A stretch of 64,000 nt of DNA from NCBI GenBank assembly GCA_049840435.1, contig JASGKY010000044.1, positions 124,001-188,000 of the forward strand, given 5' to 3'. Each line of letters begins with the position of its first letter. Within the stretch, counting starts at the first letter, position 1. The notes under the pieces are model-generated. The model made no database searches. It had not been told where the DNA came from and saw only the letters and a list, made by a program, of their open reading frames with translations. The position numbers and the translations under genes were made by a program. This document shows positions 1 to 8,715 of the stretch, one piece after another. This DNA comes from JADLHS01 sp049840435 (GTDB lineage: Bacteria; Verrucomicrobiota; Verrucomicrobiia; Limisphaerales; JADLHS01).

Positions 1-2
1 TC

Positions 3-1286
3 CAGGTCCACAGTTCGCTGGGCTTGCCGGCGGTATTGCCGTTGCTCGGGGCGGAAGTGCGGCGCGGGTTTGATCTATGCGAGTTCGGCCAACCGCCGGT
101 GATCGATGGCGAACTCTGGGGGCGCTGGTCGGATCAGAAGAGCCTCGGTTTCCGTGGCCATGTGGCGCTGACGAACTTTGCCTTCCGCGGCCAGCATGTG
201 GACGCGGTCGTCTCTGGCTTGGCCTACACCAATCACATCATCGAAAGTCTCGGCCTTGGCGTTTGGCGCGGCGCGCAACACTTCACAGTGGATGGCATCC
301 GCATGGATTTCCCTGCCGAGCGCGTCTATATCACCAACGCCGTCGGCACGTTCGATCCCGCCGTCATCGTGCAGGCCATCGGTCCGATGGTGGCGCGGGT
401 CATGGCACCGTATCATTTCCAGACGCCGCCCACGGCGCGGGTCAACGGCTACGTACCCATGGGCAATCCCCATGATGCAAATGTGATCTTTGAGGGCGGA
501 GGGAACGCTTTTGAAGCCCTGAACTTCCAAGCCTCCAATTATACCGCGCGGATTCACTGGCACAACAACCACCTCGCCGTGACGAATGCGAGCGGGGATT
601 TTTACGGCGGTCACGCTGAGGGTTCGGCGCACTTCATCTTTTCAGACTCGGACCATCCGCAATTCAATTTCCAAGCGAACGTCACCAACGCCCGGCTCGC
701 GCCGCTCGTGGCCGCCGTGGTGCAAAAACCAAACCAGCTCGAAGGCTTGCTCACCGGCATGCTGGCCGTTACCAACGCGAACACGGACACCCTGCGATCC
801 TGGGAAGGCTACGGCCACGCCACGCTGCGGGACGGCTTGCTCTGGGAACTGCCGATCTTTGGCGTGTTGTCCAAACCGCTTGATGCCATGATGCCCGGCG
901 TGGGTAACAGCCGGTTTACTGAAGCCTCCGGCAGTTTTGCGCTTGCGGGCGGCATCGTCTATTCGCCGGATTTGGAGATGCGCGCCACCGCGATGCGCCT
1001 GCAATATCGCGGGGCCGTGGATTTCGACGGCAAGCTCAATGCCCGCGTCATTGCTGAACCGCTGCGCGACACGCCGGTGGTCGGCTCGGTGATGAGCACC
1101 CTGCTCTCCCCGGTGGCGCGGCTCTTTGCCTATCGTATCACTGGCACGATGCACGACCCGAAAACCGAACCCATTTACATCCCGAAATTCCTGATGGTCC
1201 CGTTCAGTCCCTTCCAATCCCTAGGCGAACTGTTCTCCAGCGAGCCCGCCAAAACCAACGCCCCGGCGGTAGTAAAGCCAGAATAG
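3..1286 (+). CDS. AsmA-like exported protein, C-terminal part (5' partial)
   Basis: The frame is open to the left edge of the window, so the true start lies upstream; only the C-terminal 427 residues are present. The sequence is rich in short beta-strand stretches separated by Asn/Thr-rich loops. Near residue 270 of the visible part, a 'HATLRDGLLWELPIFG' stretch followed by a beta-rich segment with 'LQYRGAVDFDGKL' resembles the C-terminal region of AsmA/TamB-like proteins. That family spans the Gram-negative envelope and is linked to lipid transport or outer-membrane homeostasis. The gene ends 8 bases before a convergent gene. Function in this organism is inferred from family resemblance only; the N-terminal membrane anchor expected for the family cannot be seen. 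Confidence 0.65.
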   Translation, partial: QVHSSLGLPAVLPLLGAEVRRGFDLCEFGQPPVIDGELWGRWSDQKSLGFRGHVALTNFAFRGQHVDAVVSGLAYTNHIIESLGLGVWRGAQHFTVDGIRMDFPAERVYITNAVGTFDPAVIVQAIGPMVARVMAPYHFQTPPTARVNGYVPMGNPHDANVIFEGGGNAFEALNFQASNYTARIHWHNNHLAVTNASGDFYGGHAEGSAHFIFSDSDHPQFNFQANVTNARLAPLVAAVVQKPNQLEGLLTGMLAVTNANTDTLRSWEGYGHATLRDGLLWELPIFGVLSKPLDAMMPGVGNSRFTEASGSFALAGGIVYSPDLEMRATAMRLQYRGAVDFDGKLNARVIAEPLRDTPVVGSVMSTLLSPVARLFAYRITGTMHDPKTEPIYIPKFLMVPFSPFQSLGELFSSEPAKTNAPAVVKPE

Positions 1287-1294
1287 GAACGCCT

Positions 1295-1858
1295 TTATTT
1301 TTCGCGTGCGTAGCGTTGCTTGAAGGGCTTGTCGTGCCACCGCAATTGATTCAACTCAGCGAACTCCTTCGCATAAGCGTGGTGATCAAAACACAGTTCA
1401 GCCATGGTATGGTCGGCATCGATAATTTTTACTGCGCTTACATTGGCCGCTCGGATCAAGCTGCAAATTACCGTGATAACCAGTGCTCCTAGCACGAACC
1501 AAATCACCATGTCTGTGTCTTTTGGGGGCTTGTGAATTAATCCAAATTCTGTAGCAACTTCATCGCGAGTGAGAAAAATTCTGCCGACGAATTTTCCAAC
1601 GATCAAAACAGCCCAAAGCCCGATTGTTAGGTGTTTCAAGCTTTGGTCTATTAGTGTCCGACTGGATGCGGCGGGAAATCGAACTCGAGTTACAGGTTTT
1701 TTCCATAAACCAGCTATGAATGGAATGGGCATTTTCCACTGAAACGCAGGGTGACGGATATGAACAAACCCTGTTGGGTTTGGCTTTCCCGAAAAAGGGC
1801 AAATCTTCGGAAAATTTAACTCTCTGCGTAATGGCAGGCGTATATAAATTCCGCCCAT
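1295..1858 (-). CDS. hypothetical protein with two membrane segments
   Basis: I do not recognise a family. Two hydrophobic segments are visible, around residues 75-95 and 117-137, followed by a charged C-terminal tail rich in His and Lys. It starts 3 bases after the recA stop on the same strand and may be cotranscribed with recA. The start is uncertain: the N-terminal 60 residues look less protein-like (Pro/Cys/Lys-rich, with a 'TRVRFPA' string often seen when non-coding DNA is translated), so a start nearer residue 60-70 is possible. The C-terminal two thirds, with paired membrane segments, are the more credible part. Confidence 0.45.
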   Translation of the reverse strand: MGGIYIRLPLRRELNFPKICPFSGKPNPTGFVHIRHPAFQWKMPIPFIAGLWKKPVTRVRFPAASSRTLIDQSLKHLTIGLWAVLIVGKFVGRIFLTRDEVATEFGLIHKPPKDTDMVIWFVLGALVITVICSLIRAANVSAVKIIDADHTMAELCFDHHAYAKEFAELNQLRWHDKPFKQRYAREK

Positions 1859-1861
1859 CGC

Positions 1862-2980
1862 TTACTTCTCTGCTTTTTCCGCCTTGTCGCCCGCTTTTTC
1901 CGCTTTTTCGGTTTTGGCGACGACGGGTTCGGGATTCTTCTTAGCTAGGATGGCGGCGATGATCTTCTTAGCTAGTTCCGGTTTTTCGATCAGCGCCTTC
2001 TTTGCGGCGTCCTTGCCTTGACCGATGAGGTCGCCGTCAAATTGCAGCCAAGCGCCTTTCTTGTCCACCGCGCCGGTCTCAATGCCCATGTCGAGAATGC
2101 TGCCTTCCTTATCAATGCCGTGGTTGTAGATGATGTCGAACTCGGCTTCCACGAACGGCGGCGCGACCTTGTTCTTCACGATCTTCACCTTCACGTGGTT
2201 GCCGATGGCGGCGCCGGCGGCGTCCTTGAGCGTGTCTTTGCGGCGGATGTCCATGCGCACGCTGGCGTAGAACTTCAATGCCTTGCCGCCCGGCGTGGTT
2301 TCCGGGTTGCCGAACATGACGCCGACCTTCTCGCGCAACTGGTTCGTGAACACGCAGGTGGTCTTGGATTTGTTCAGAATGGCGGTGAGCTTGCGCAACG
2401 CTTGGGACATCAAGCGCGCCTGCATGCCCATCGTGGCCATGCCCATGTCGCCTTCAAGTTCAGCCTTCGGCACGAGTGCGGCGACGGAGTCCACCACGAT
2501 GACGTCGAGGGCATTCGAGCGAGCGAGGGTTTCGCAGATGGTCAAGGCTTCTTCACCGGAGTCCGGCTGCGAGACGAGCAAGTCGTCGAGATTCACGCCG
2601 AGTTTCTTGGCGTAAGCCGGGTCGAGCGCATGTTCCGCGTCAATGAACGCTGCGAGGCCGCCCGCCTTTTGGGCATTGGCGATGACGTGGAGCATCAACG
2701 TGGTTTTGCCGGAGGATTCCGGGCCAAAGATTTCGATGACGCGTCCGCGCGGCACACCACCGACCCCGAGCGCGAGGTCCACCGCGAGCGCGCCGGTGGG
2801 GATAACTTCGATCTTTTTGAGTGCGTGGGCATCGCCGAGGCGCATGATCGCGCCATCGCCGTAGCTTTTGGTGATGGTGGAGATGGCGGCTTCAAGTTCG
2901 CGGGCGCGGGTGGCGGCGAGCTTGGCGGCCTCGGCGGACTTGGTTTCAACGGGCGCTTTTTCGATGGCTTTAGCAGGCAT
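1862..2980 (-). CDS. recA: recombinase RecA
   Basis: RecA binds single-stranded DNA with ATP, drives homologous strand exchange, and stimulates LexA self-cleavage in the SOS response. The 372-residue product has the Walker A motif GPESSGKTTL near residue 86, the 'ALDPAYAKKLGV' segment, the 'NQLREKVGVMFGNPE' loop L2 region and the 'GGKALKFYASVR' motif, all typical of RecA. The open frame extends 26 codons upstream, but the ATG at 2980 matches the usual RecA N-terminus. The C-terminal tail is long and strongly Lys/Glu/Ala-rich, which is common in this lineage. No clear LexA box was seen upstream. The frame is intact. Confidence 0.97.
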   Translation of the reverse strand: MPAKAIEKAPVETKSAEAAKLAATRARELEAAISTITKSYGDGAIMRLGDAHALKKIEVIPTGALAVDLALGVGGVPRGRVIEIFGPESSGKTTLMLHVIANAQKAGGLAAFIDAEHALDPAYAKKLGVNLDDLLVSQPDSGEEALTICETLARSNALDVIVVDSVAALVPKAELEGDMGMATMGMQARLMSQALRKLTAILNKSKTTCVFTNQLREKVGVMFGNPETTPGGKALKFYASVRMDIRRKDTLKDAAGAAIGNHVKVKIVKNKVAPPFVEAEFDIIYNHGIDKEGSILDMGIETGAVDKKGAWLQFDGDLIGQGKDAAKKALIEKPELAKKIIAAILAKKNPEPVVAKTEKAEKAGDKAEKAEK

Positions 2981-3128
2981 AAGGGCGTGGTAAAATGGTT
3001 TTCCCGGGGTGTAACTTTTCCGGGTTGCGACCTTAGCCAATGAGTGGGAGTGAGTCAACGCCCGGCACGGTAAAAGCCAAGGTTGCGCGAAACAGAGTGG
3101 GTCTTACCATGTCCAAGGTTTTCAGATT

Positions 3129-4334
3129 ATGAAACGCTGGGGACTGATCATTGTTGCCATCCTGCTGCTGTTGCTTGGTGCGGTCCTGCTTACGCCTGAC
3201 AGGACGCCTTCAACCGCGCCACGGTTTATCGCGGGTAAATCTCAGCCGCCCAATGACGTCAAATGGAGTGATTACGATTGGCTTACCTTGCGGCCCTTTG
3301 TGAATGACAAAATGTGGATTTTCGGGATTCGATTCGGCACGAATCACTTCAATTATCTTTACGATTTACGCGAACGGCTCGTGGTCGGGGAGTTGCGCAA
3401 TGCGGGCGTGGAGCTGGTGAATGGCGATGGGACCAAGGTTCTGGTGGTGGGAGCGGATTCGCCCGCGGTTGGCTTGAAATCCAAGTTGTTTGCGCTGCTG
3501 CAGCGTATTTCTGGCGGTCGGATAAAATCCAATGTTGACCGGACTGAATCGTTCTGGTTGGTGAATCTAAAGGACAACACTACGCATCGGGTGGGGGCGG
3601 TGACCCAATTTCCCGGCTTGGGTAGTCGTTGGTATACTTCGCCCGGATTGCGCTACGGATGCACGGTGCCGACCACGGAGCAGAATGCCTTCGTGTTGTT
3701 CGACTTTGAAACGGAACGTTACGCCCGGGTTTCCCAAGCTGGGCGGATTCGTGGTTGGTGGGATGAGCAACGAATCCTGTTGCACGTCAATGATCGTGAT
3801 TTTGTCCTTTATGACGTGGTGCAGCAGAAGACCAATCTGTTTTTCAGCGCTGCAGAGCTGCAACAGACCTTGAAGGATGCGCAACTCCCGGATGATCCGG
3901 CTAATGTGGATTCCTTCGCCAACTGGAACGGCCGGGAATACGATTTCTATTTTGTGGAAAGAGACTATGAATACCGCGCCAAACGCTGTTTCTTGCTGAA
4001 AGTAGACCGTTCCAAGACGCCGCCGGTGTTGAAGGTCGTTAGCCGAGAGTTTCAATTTGCCTGGGGTGGGACGTTCAACCCTGATGCCAGCCGCTATCTA
4101 TTCCAAGGGGAAACTGGTGCGTCTGGGAGCGGGGGAAATGGAGCGGTTTATTTGCGAGACTTGACCGATAACTCCGAGCGAACGCTTGTTCCGCCGGATA
4201 ACAAGGGGCAATACGCCATTCCTCGGTTTTTTGGCAATGAAGTCATTTATTTTCGAGACCGTGCGATATGGCGGATTGGCCAGGACGGTCAGCATAACGT
4301 GCCCCTCTTCCCGTCAGCCGCGGTTGCGCCTTGA
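3129..4334 (+). CDS. membrane-anchored beta-propeller-like hypothetical protein
   Basis: The protein starts with a hydrophobic helix at residues 5-25 (signal anchor or signal peptide), followed by about 370 residues of mostly beta character with repeated aromatic and Asp/Gly-rich turns such as 'VNGDGTKVLVVGADS'. This suggests a TolB/WD40-like propeller in the periplasm, but no specific family is recognised. It is divergent from recA and its stop overlaps a possible TTG start of scpA, so the two may share a transcript. No catalytic motif is visible. The fold is an inference from strand pattern only. Confidence 0.6.
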   Translation: MKRWGLIIVAILLLLLGAVLLTPDRTPSTAPRFIAGKSQPPNDVKWSDYDWLTLRPFVNDKMWIFGIRFGTNHFNYLYDLRERLVVGELRNAGVELVNGDGTKVLVVGADSPAVGLKSKLFALLQRISGGRIKSNVDRTESFWLVNLKDNTTHRVGAVTQFPGLGSRWYTSPGLRYGCTVPTTEQNAFVLFDFETERYARVSQAGRIRGWWDEQRILLHVNDRDFVLYDVVQQKTNLFFSAAELQQTLKDAQLPDDPANVDSFANWNGREYDFYFVERDYEYRAKRCFLLKVDRSKTPPVLKVVSREFQFAWGGTFNPDASRYLFQGETGASGSGGNGAVYLRDLTDNSERTLVPPDNKGQYAIPRFFGNEVIYFRDRAIWRIGQDGQHNVPLFPSAAVAP

Positions 4335-4423
4335 GTCATAATCCGGGCTTAGTTCCATCATTGCCAACCCGTCCGCACAAACTACAATTCCCGGTACCGG
4401 CTGTTACCAGTGCCGCCGGCGTG

Positions 4424-5263
4424 ATGCCTGATTACCAAGTCAAATTCGAGGTCTTTGAAGGACCGCTGGATTTGCTCCTCTATCTCATCAAGAAAGAGGA
4501 GGTGGACATCTATTCCGTCAACCTCACCAAACTCGCCACGCAGTTCATCGAATATATCGAGATGATGCGCGAGTTCGACCTTGAGGTCGCCGGCGAATTC
4601 CTCGTGATGGCCTCGACGCTCATGTACATCAAGAGCCGCGAGTTGCTGCCCGTGGATCAACAAGCGCAGGTCGAGGAAGAGGAGGAAGGCGAAGATCCGC
4701 GCTGGGAACTCATCCGCCAGCTCGTCGAATACAAGAAGTTCAAGGACGCCGCCGCCAAGCTCCAGGAACTCGAAGCGCGTCAGGAAGGTGTCTTTCCACG
4801 CCTGCCGATTAAACCGGTGTTCGAGGAAGAAAAAGCTCCAGCCAAGCTGGAAGTTACCATTTTCGACCTGCTCAATGCGGTCAATTCCGTCCTCAAACGC
4901 TTTGAGCAACGCGACAATCCGCGCGAGATTTACGAGGATAAATGGTCGGTCAGCCAGAAGATCGAGCAGATCGTCAATCTGATGACAACGCAGCCCGGGT
5001 TGCGGTTCTCGGAATTGTTCGAGGATGCCACGAGCCGCAGCGAAGTCGTTTGCACGTTCCTGGCGTTGCTGGAATTGATCCGCCTCAAGCAACTGGTCTG
5101 CGCGCAATCCTCCGACTTTGGTGAGATTGAAATCCGCAAGCGCGAGACTCCGGCGGCAACCAGCGTCGCACCGGAAGTTGCGCCCACTGCAGTAACTCCA
5201 GAGGAAGGACTCGAACCTTCAACCACTCCGACTTCGGCTGCGACTGAAACGCCCACCTCCTGA
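4424..5263 (+). CDS. scpA: segregation and condensation protein A
   Basis: ScpA is the kleisin subunit of the bacterial SMC condensin complex; it bridges SMC heads and binds ScpB during chromosome segregation. The hallmark N-terminus 'FEVFEGPLDLLLYLIKKEE' is present, followed by the acidic linker around residues 80-95 and a C-terminal winged-helix region ('LRFSELFEDATSRSEVVCTF'). The ATG at 4424 is chosen because homology begins there; a TTG at 4331 overlapping the preceding stop would add 31 unrelated residues. A low-complexity Ala/Thr/Pro tail follows the winged helix. scpB begins 8 bases downstream. Confidence 0.95.
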   Translation: MPDYQVKFEVFEGPLDLLLYLIKKEEVDIYSVNLTKLATQFIEYIEMMREFDLEVAGEFLVMASTLMYIKSRELLPVDQQAQVEEEEEGEDPRWELIRQLVEYKKFKDAAAKLQELEARQEGVFPRLPIKPVFEEEKAPAKLEVTIFDLLNAVNSVLKRFEQRDNPREIYEDKWSVSQKIEQIVNLMTTQPGLRFSELFEDATSRSEVVCTFLALLELIRLKQLVCAQSSDFGEIEIRKRETPAATSVAPEVAPTAVTPEEGLEPSTTPTSAATETPTS

Positions 5264-5271
5264 TTTCCGTT

Positions 5272-5949
5272 ATGGAACTGAAGTTCATTCTCGAATCCAT
5301 CCTGTTCTCGGCGCAAAAGCCTTTGAGTCCGGCGGAAATCCGCGACGTGTTCGCCAAGGCGGGCGAAGAACCGGAAGCCGATGCGACAGTCAAAGGATTG
5401 AAGAAGGTCAAGGAATCTGACCTGACCGCCGCGCTCGAAGAACTCGTCAAAGAACACGAAGCGGCGGGTCGCAGTTACCGGCTCGTGTGCGTGGCAGGCT
5501 CGTGGCAGTTCGTGACGCAACCGGAATTCGCGCCGTGGCTCCGAGCGCTCGTCGGCGTGAAAGCGCGTCCGCCGCGCCTCTCGCAAGCCGCCCTCGAAAC
5601 CTTGGCCATCATCGCGTATCGCCAGCCCATGACGCGCACGGAGATCGAGCAGATTCGCGGCGTGAGCGTGGACGGTACAATGCAGACCTTGCTCGAGCGC
5701 GGTCTTGTGGAACAGAGCGGTCGCGCGGAAGTCATCGGTCGCCCCGCGCTTTACAGCACTACGCCGACTTTCCTTGAATACCTCGGCCTTAAAGGGCTGG
5801 AAGATTTGCCCGCCGCCGATGAACTGCGCCGCATCCCCATCGAAAAGCCGGAAGCCCCGCTGACGGCAGATGCTGGTTTGGCGACCGCAGCACCACAGGA
5901 ATTGAAGCTGGAAGAAAAGCCTGCTGAAGCTACACCGTCTTCAAGTTAG
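5272..5949 (+). CDS. scpB: segregation and condensation protein B
   Basis: ScpB dimerises and binds the central part of ScpA to support SMC loading. The 225-residue product shows the tandem winged-helix pattern: N-terminal 'ILESILFSAQKPLSPAEI', then the second domain motif 'SQAALETLAIIAYRQPMTR' with 'EIEQIRGVSVDG' and 'LLERGLVE..GR'. A C-terminal extension of about 50 residues rich in Glu/Ala/Pro follows the conserved 'LEYLGLKGLEDLP'. It is placed 8 bases after scpA, the usual scpAB arrangement. Confidence 0.95.
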   Translation: MELKFILESILFSAQKPLSPAEIRDVFAKAGEEPEADATVKGLKKVKESDLTAALEELVKEHEAAGRSYRLVCVAGSWQFVTQPEFAPWLRALVGVKARPPRLSQAALETLAIIAYRQPMTRTEIEQIRGVSVDGTMQTLLERGLVEQSGRAEVIGRPALYSTTPTFLEYLGLKGLEDLPAADELRRIPIEKPEAPLTADAGLATAAPQELKLEEKPAEATPSSS

Positions 5950-5977
5950 CAGCGCCGCCGCGTGAGCGCATTCATGT

Positions 5978-6481
5978 ATGCACAAGTGGTGGATTGCCAT
6001 TCGACGATTTATGCGTGCTTGGTCGCTTCCGAAGGTGCCTGCAGGCCGGCGCTGGATCGTTTTCAACGATGGGCGAGTGGCGTTCCTTGCACCTACGGAT
6101 TATGCGATGCACCGGGAGCGTGATGAGACGGTGGCTGTTTACCCACCTGGCGACGACAGTGGCATCACACTTCGCTTTTCGTTACACACGCGCCAGCTTC
6201 ATCCGCAGATGCGTGCCGATGTTGCCGAACAATTCGTCGTAGACCATGCCAAGACAAAAGGTTTGCCGCTCACGCGTTTAAGCGACCGGGTTTTCTTGAC
6301 CGAAAGTCGTGAGGACGATTGGCCGGACCGTCGGGTTATGATGCACTACTGGCAGGTTGGAGCGGGCCGCATTCTCGTGGTTTGTTCGGCCACGATTTGG
6401 GGATCAGACCGCGAGTCTGCTACTGTGCGGCGCGCTTTGGCTGTTGTGCCACAAGTTATCGAGAGCTTTAGGCTTACATGA
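5978..6481 (+). CDS. hypothetical protein
   Basis: A 167-residue soluble protein of unknown family. It has a Trp/Arg-rich N-terminus, a central 'HTRQLHPQMRADVAEQFVVDHAKTKG' helix (partly shown here) and a C-terminal beta-rich part that ends in a helix. No signal peptide or membrane segment is obvious. It lies between scpB and thiE in the same direction with short gaps (28 and 54 bases), so it may be part of one transcript. No function can be assigned. Confidence 0.55.
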   Translation: MHKWWIAIRRFMRAWSLPKVPAGRRWIVFNDGRVAFLAPTDYAMHRERDETVAVYPPGDDSGITLRFSLHTRQLHPQMRADVAEQFVVDHAKTKGLPLTRLSDRVFLTESREDDWPDRRVMMHYWQVGAGRILVVCSATIWGSDRESATVRRALAVVPQVIESFRLT

Positions 6482-6535
6482 TGCTACCAACTTGCGCTTC
6501 AACGATTGGATATTTCACGCAATATTGCCGTTCAA

Positions 6536-7174
6536 ATGAAACCCCTCGCTGATTGCAAACTCTACGCCTTTGTGGATACAGCCTATCTGCATGGTCGCGC
6601 GCCGGAAGTCGTGGCGCAACAGCTTTGCGATGGCGGGGCGGATTTGATTCAACTGCGCGCCAAGACTTCGTCGCCGGATGACATCCGGTGCATGGCCGAG
6701 GCGATCGCTCCCGTGCTACGCAAAGCAAACGTCGGTTTGGTCATCAATGATCACCTCGACATCGCCCGCGAAGTAAGCGCGGACATCTGTCACCTTGGGC
6801 AGGAGGATTTTTTTGATGCCGGGCACAAGCATGTATCTGAAGTCCGAGGTGTGAAGTCCGAAGTGCGAATTGGTTTGAGCACCCACGCGCCGGCGCAGGC
6901 CGAGCGAGCCGTTGCCGCGGGCGCGGATTACATCGCCATCGGACCGATTTACGCCACCGGCACAAAGCCAACGGCCAAGCCGGTGACGCTCGAATACGTC
7001 CGCTGGGCAAAAGCGAATGTGAAAGTGCCGTGGTTCGCCATCGGGGGGATCAATTTGCAGACGATTGATGCGGTGCTGGAGGCGGGAGCGGAGCGCATCT
7101 GCGTGGTTTCCGCGATTCTTAATGCGCCGGATGTGGCGAAAGCTTGCGCAGAATTTAAGAGGCGGCTGGGTTGA
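6536..7174 (+). CDS. thiE: thiamine-phosphate synthase
   Basis: ThiE joins HMP pyrophosphate and thiazole phosphate to give thiamine monophosphate in the cytoplasm. The 212-residue TIM barrel shows the expected motifs in order: 'LIQLRAKT', 'LVINDHLDIA', 'HLGQED', 'GLSTHAPAQAERA', 'IGPIYATGTKPTAKP' and the phosphate loop 'WFAIGGI'. The ATG at 6536 is preferred over an upstream in-frame TTG. Oddity: residues near 101-111 ('SEVRGVKSEVR') are encoded by degenerate heptanucleotide repeats and replace the normal surface helix between 'GQED' and 'GLSTH' with little change in length. Confidence 0.92.
   Translation: MKPLADCKLYAFVDTAYLHGRAPEVVAQQLCDGGADLIQLRAKTSSPDDIRCMAEAIAPVLRKANVGLVINDHLDIAREVSADICHLGQEDFFDAGHKHVSEVRGVKSEVRIGLSTHAPAQAERAVAAGADYIAIGPIYATGTKPTAKPVTLEYVRWAKANVKVPWFAIGGINLQTIDAVLEAGAERICVVSAILNAPDVAKACAEFKRRLG
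6839..6866 (+). repeat. degenerate heptanucleotide tandem repeat inside thiE
   Basis: Four consecutive 7-mers are seen: GAAGTCC, GAGGTGT, GAAGTCC, GAAGTGC. Translated in frame they give the SEVRGVK/SEVR pattern. The same unit, in the opposite orientation, recurs at 61908-61942. Confidence 0.7.
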
Positions 7175-7236
7175 GCCAAAACTCAGAAACTCAAAAAACC
7201 GAGCCTGCTTCCATTTCTGAGTTTATGAGTTTCGGC
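7175..7236. terminator. long inverted repeat between convergent genes (bidirectional terminator)
   Basis: The arms at about 7179-7193 and 7218-7232 are complementary at 14 of 15 positions and extend outward by a GCC/GGC clamp, with a loop of about 24 bases. The arms are A-rich and T-rich, so either strand yields a hairpin with a U-rich stretch. It lies between the thiE stop and the stop of the convergent nuclease gene. Confidence 0.6.
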
Positions 7237-7237
7237 T

Positions 7238-7780
7238 TCAGAGTTCCCACTTCACCGGCACGGTCAGTTTCTTGCCGAAGCGGTTGTTGTAGTAAAGCTG
7301 CCGCTGCGAAACACCGTATTCGTGGACGAGTTTGGTGATTTTCACGTCGTAACAGCAGTATTCCGCGATTTCCAACATCTTGCCCTGCTTGAACCACTCG
7401 ATGGCTTGCAAGCCTTCCGCCGTTTTCTCCACGCCAAACGTCGCGGTGGCGATGGAGTCGAGTGAGAGGCGATGGTTCAGCGTGTTCTGCAAATCCACGA
7501 GCATGTCGAGTGTGGGAAGCTGGGTGAGATCGAACGGCGTGTAGCCGTGGAGCACTTCGTAGTCGAAGCGCAGGATGTTGAATCCCACGACGAGATCGGC
7601 GCGTTGGAGTTCGTTGAGCAGGTCGTTGACCTGTTTCTCGCCGTAAATCTTGTAGTCGCCACGCGTGGTGCTGTACGTCACGCCGACGCTGAGGCCCATG
7701 CGGTTGATCTTGTCCCAACCGCCGACTTCATCCGCCGACTTCTGCGTTTCCAGATCGAAATAGACAATGTTCTTCGCCAT
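7238..7780 (-). CDS. RNase H-fold 3'-5' exonuclease-like protein
   Basis: A compact 180-residue protein with the acidic motifs of the DnaQ/RNase H-like exonuclease fold: 'VYFDLETQ' (Asp9, Glu11) at the N-terminus, 'LVVGFNILRFDYEVL' in the middle and 'YCCYDVKIT' near residue 140. These match the spacing of ExoI, II and III acidic residues in YprB-like predicted nucleases. The substrate is unknown. It has no signal peptide and is expected to be cytoplasmic. It converges with thiE and diverges from the mla operon. Confidence 0.7.
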   Translation of the reverse strand: MAKNIVYFDLETQKSADEVGGWDKINRMGLSVGVTYSTTRGDYKIYGEKQVNDLLNELQRADLVVGFNILRFDYEVLHGYTPFDLTQLPTLDMLVDLQNTLNHRLSLDSIATATFGVEKTAEGLQAIEWFKQGKMLEIAEYCCYDVKITKLVHEYGVSQRQLYYNNRFGKKLTVPVKWEL

Positions 7781-7863
7781 GTGACGGGCGGAAGATTAAG
7801 GGGCGCGCTGCACTGATGCGAGTCGCGAATTGACCACGCCCGCGTCGTCGCTACGCTGCCGTC

Positions 7864-8715
7864 ATGCAGGACGCTGACACGACCATGCTTGCCGCGCCAC
7901 CGGCGCGCGTGGGGTGGTCGCGCGTTTACACGGAGATCGTCGGTCGTCGCGTCTTCGCGTTCTTGCTGGCGCTGCATGGCATTGGGGCCTTCGCGTTGAT
8001 CACGCTGGGTGTAATCCTGCGGAAATTTGGCGCAGCCCGGGCGGTCGTGCGGCCATTGGTGGCCCGCGAAATTTCCCGGGCGGGAGTGAAGCTGCTGCCC
8101 ATGTTCTTGTACACGGCATTAGCGCTGGGGTTTCTCGTCATTGGGCAAACCGTTTCGGTGCTCACGCGGGTGGGCGCGGCGAATAATCTCCTCGGCGACA
8201 TCATGGTGATCGTGGTCGTGCGCGAACTGGGGCCGCTGCTGACGGCGTTTCTGGTGCTGGCGCGGGTGGGGACGGCAAACGTCGTGGAACTCGGCACGGC
8301 GCGCGCGCTGGGCGAGGTGGAATCGCTCGAAGCACTGGGGATTGATCCGGTGCATTACTTCGTCATGCCCCGCGTCGTCGGCATGGCGGTGGGAATTTTT
8401 GCGCTCACGGTCTATTTAATTCTTGGCACGCTGGTGAGTGGTTACCTCTGGGCTTTCGTGCAAGACGTGCCCATTCAGCCGGGCGATTATTTCAATCAAC
8501 TCGCCGGCGCGCTGACGTATCTCGATTTCGTTTTACTCGCCCTCAAGACGTGTGCGTTCGGCTTCATCATCGCGATCGTGACTTGTTATCACGGCTTGGC
8601 GCAGCCGTTGCAACTGGACCAAATCTCCCGCGCCACCGTGCGGGCGGTAGCGCAAAGCGTCATCGCCTGTGTGATGCTCGATGCGCTGTTCATCATCGCT
8701 TACCTGACGCTGTGA
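7864..8715 (+). CDS. mlaE: MlaE-family lipid ABC transporter permease
   Basis: MlaE is the inner-membrane permease of the MCE/Mla phospholipid transport complex. The 283-residue product has several membrane helices and the family core 'VVVRELGPLLTAFLVLARVG' with 'ELGTARALGEVESLEALGIDP', the cytoplasmic coupling region facing the ATPase. Usual family length is about 260. The last base of its stop is the first base of the next ATG (TGATG), which indicates translational coupling to the ATPase gene. Confidence 0.9.
   Translation: MQDADTTMLAAPPARVGWSRVYTEIVGRRVFAFLLALHGIGAFALITLGVILRKFGAARAVVRPLVAREISRAGVKLLPMFLYTALALGFLVIGQTVSVLTRVGAANNLLGDIMVIVVVRELGPLLTAFLVLARVGTANVVELGTARALGEVESLEALGIDPVHYFVMPRVVGMAVGIFALTVYLILGTLVSGYLWAFVQDVPIQPGDYFNQLAGALTYLDFVLLALKTCAFGFIIAIVTCYHGLAQPLQLDQISRATVRAVAQSVIACVMLDALFIIAYLTL

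Noticed and set aside
1640..1700. tRNA-like 3' end on the minus strand (a TTCGAT string and a CCA-like end)
   Set aside because: The T-stem does not pair, and no matching acceptor or anticodon arm lies upstream. It may be chance or an old remnant.
2018..3043. Long open frame antisense to recA
   Set aside because: Composition is that of the recA complement, with no recognisable domain; recA is unmistakable on the other strand.
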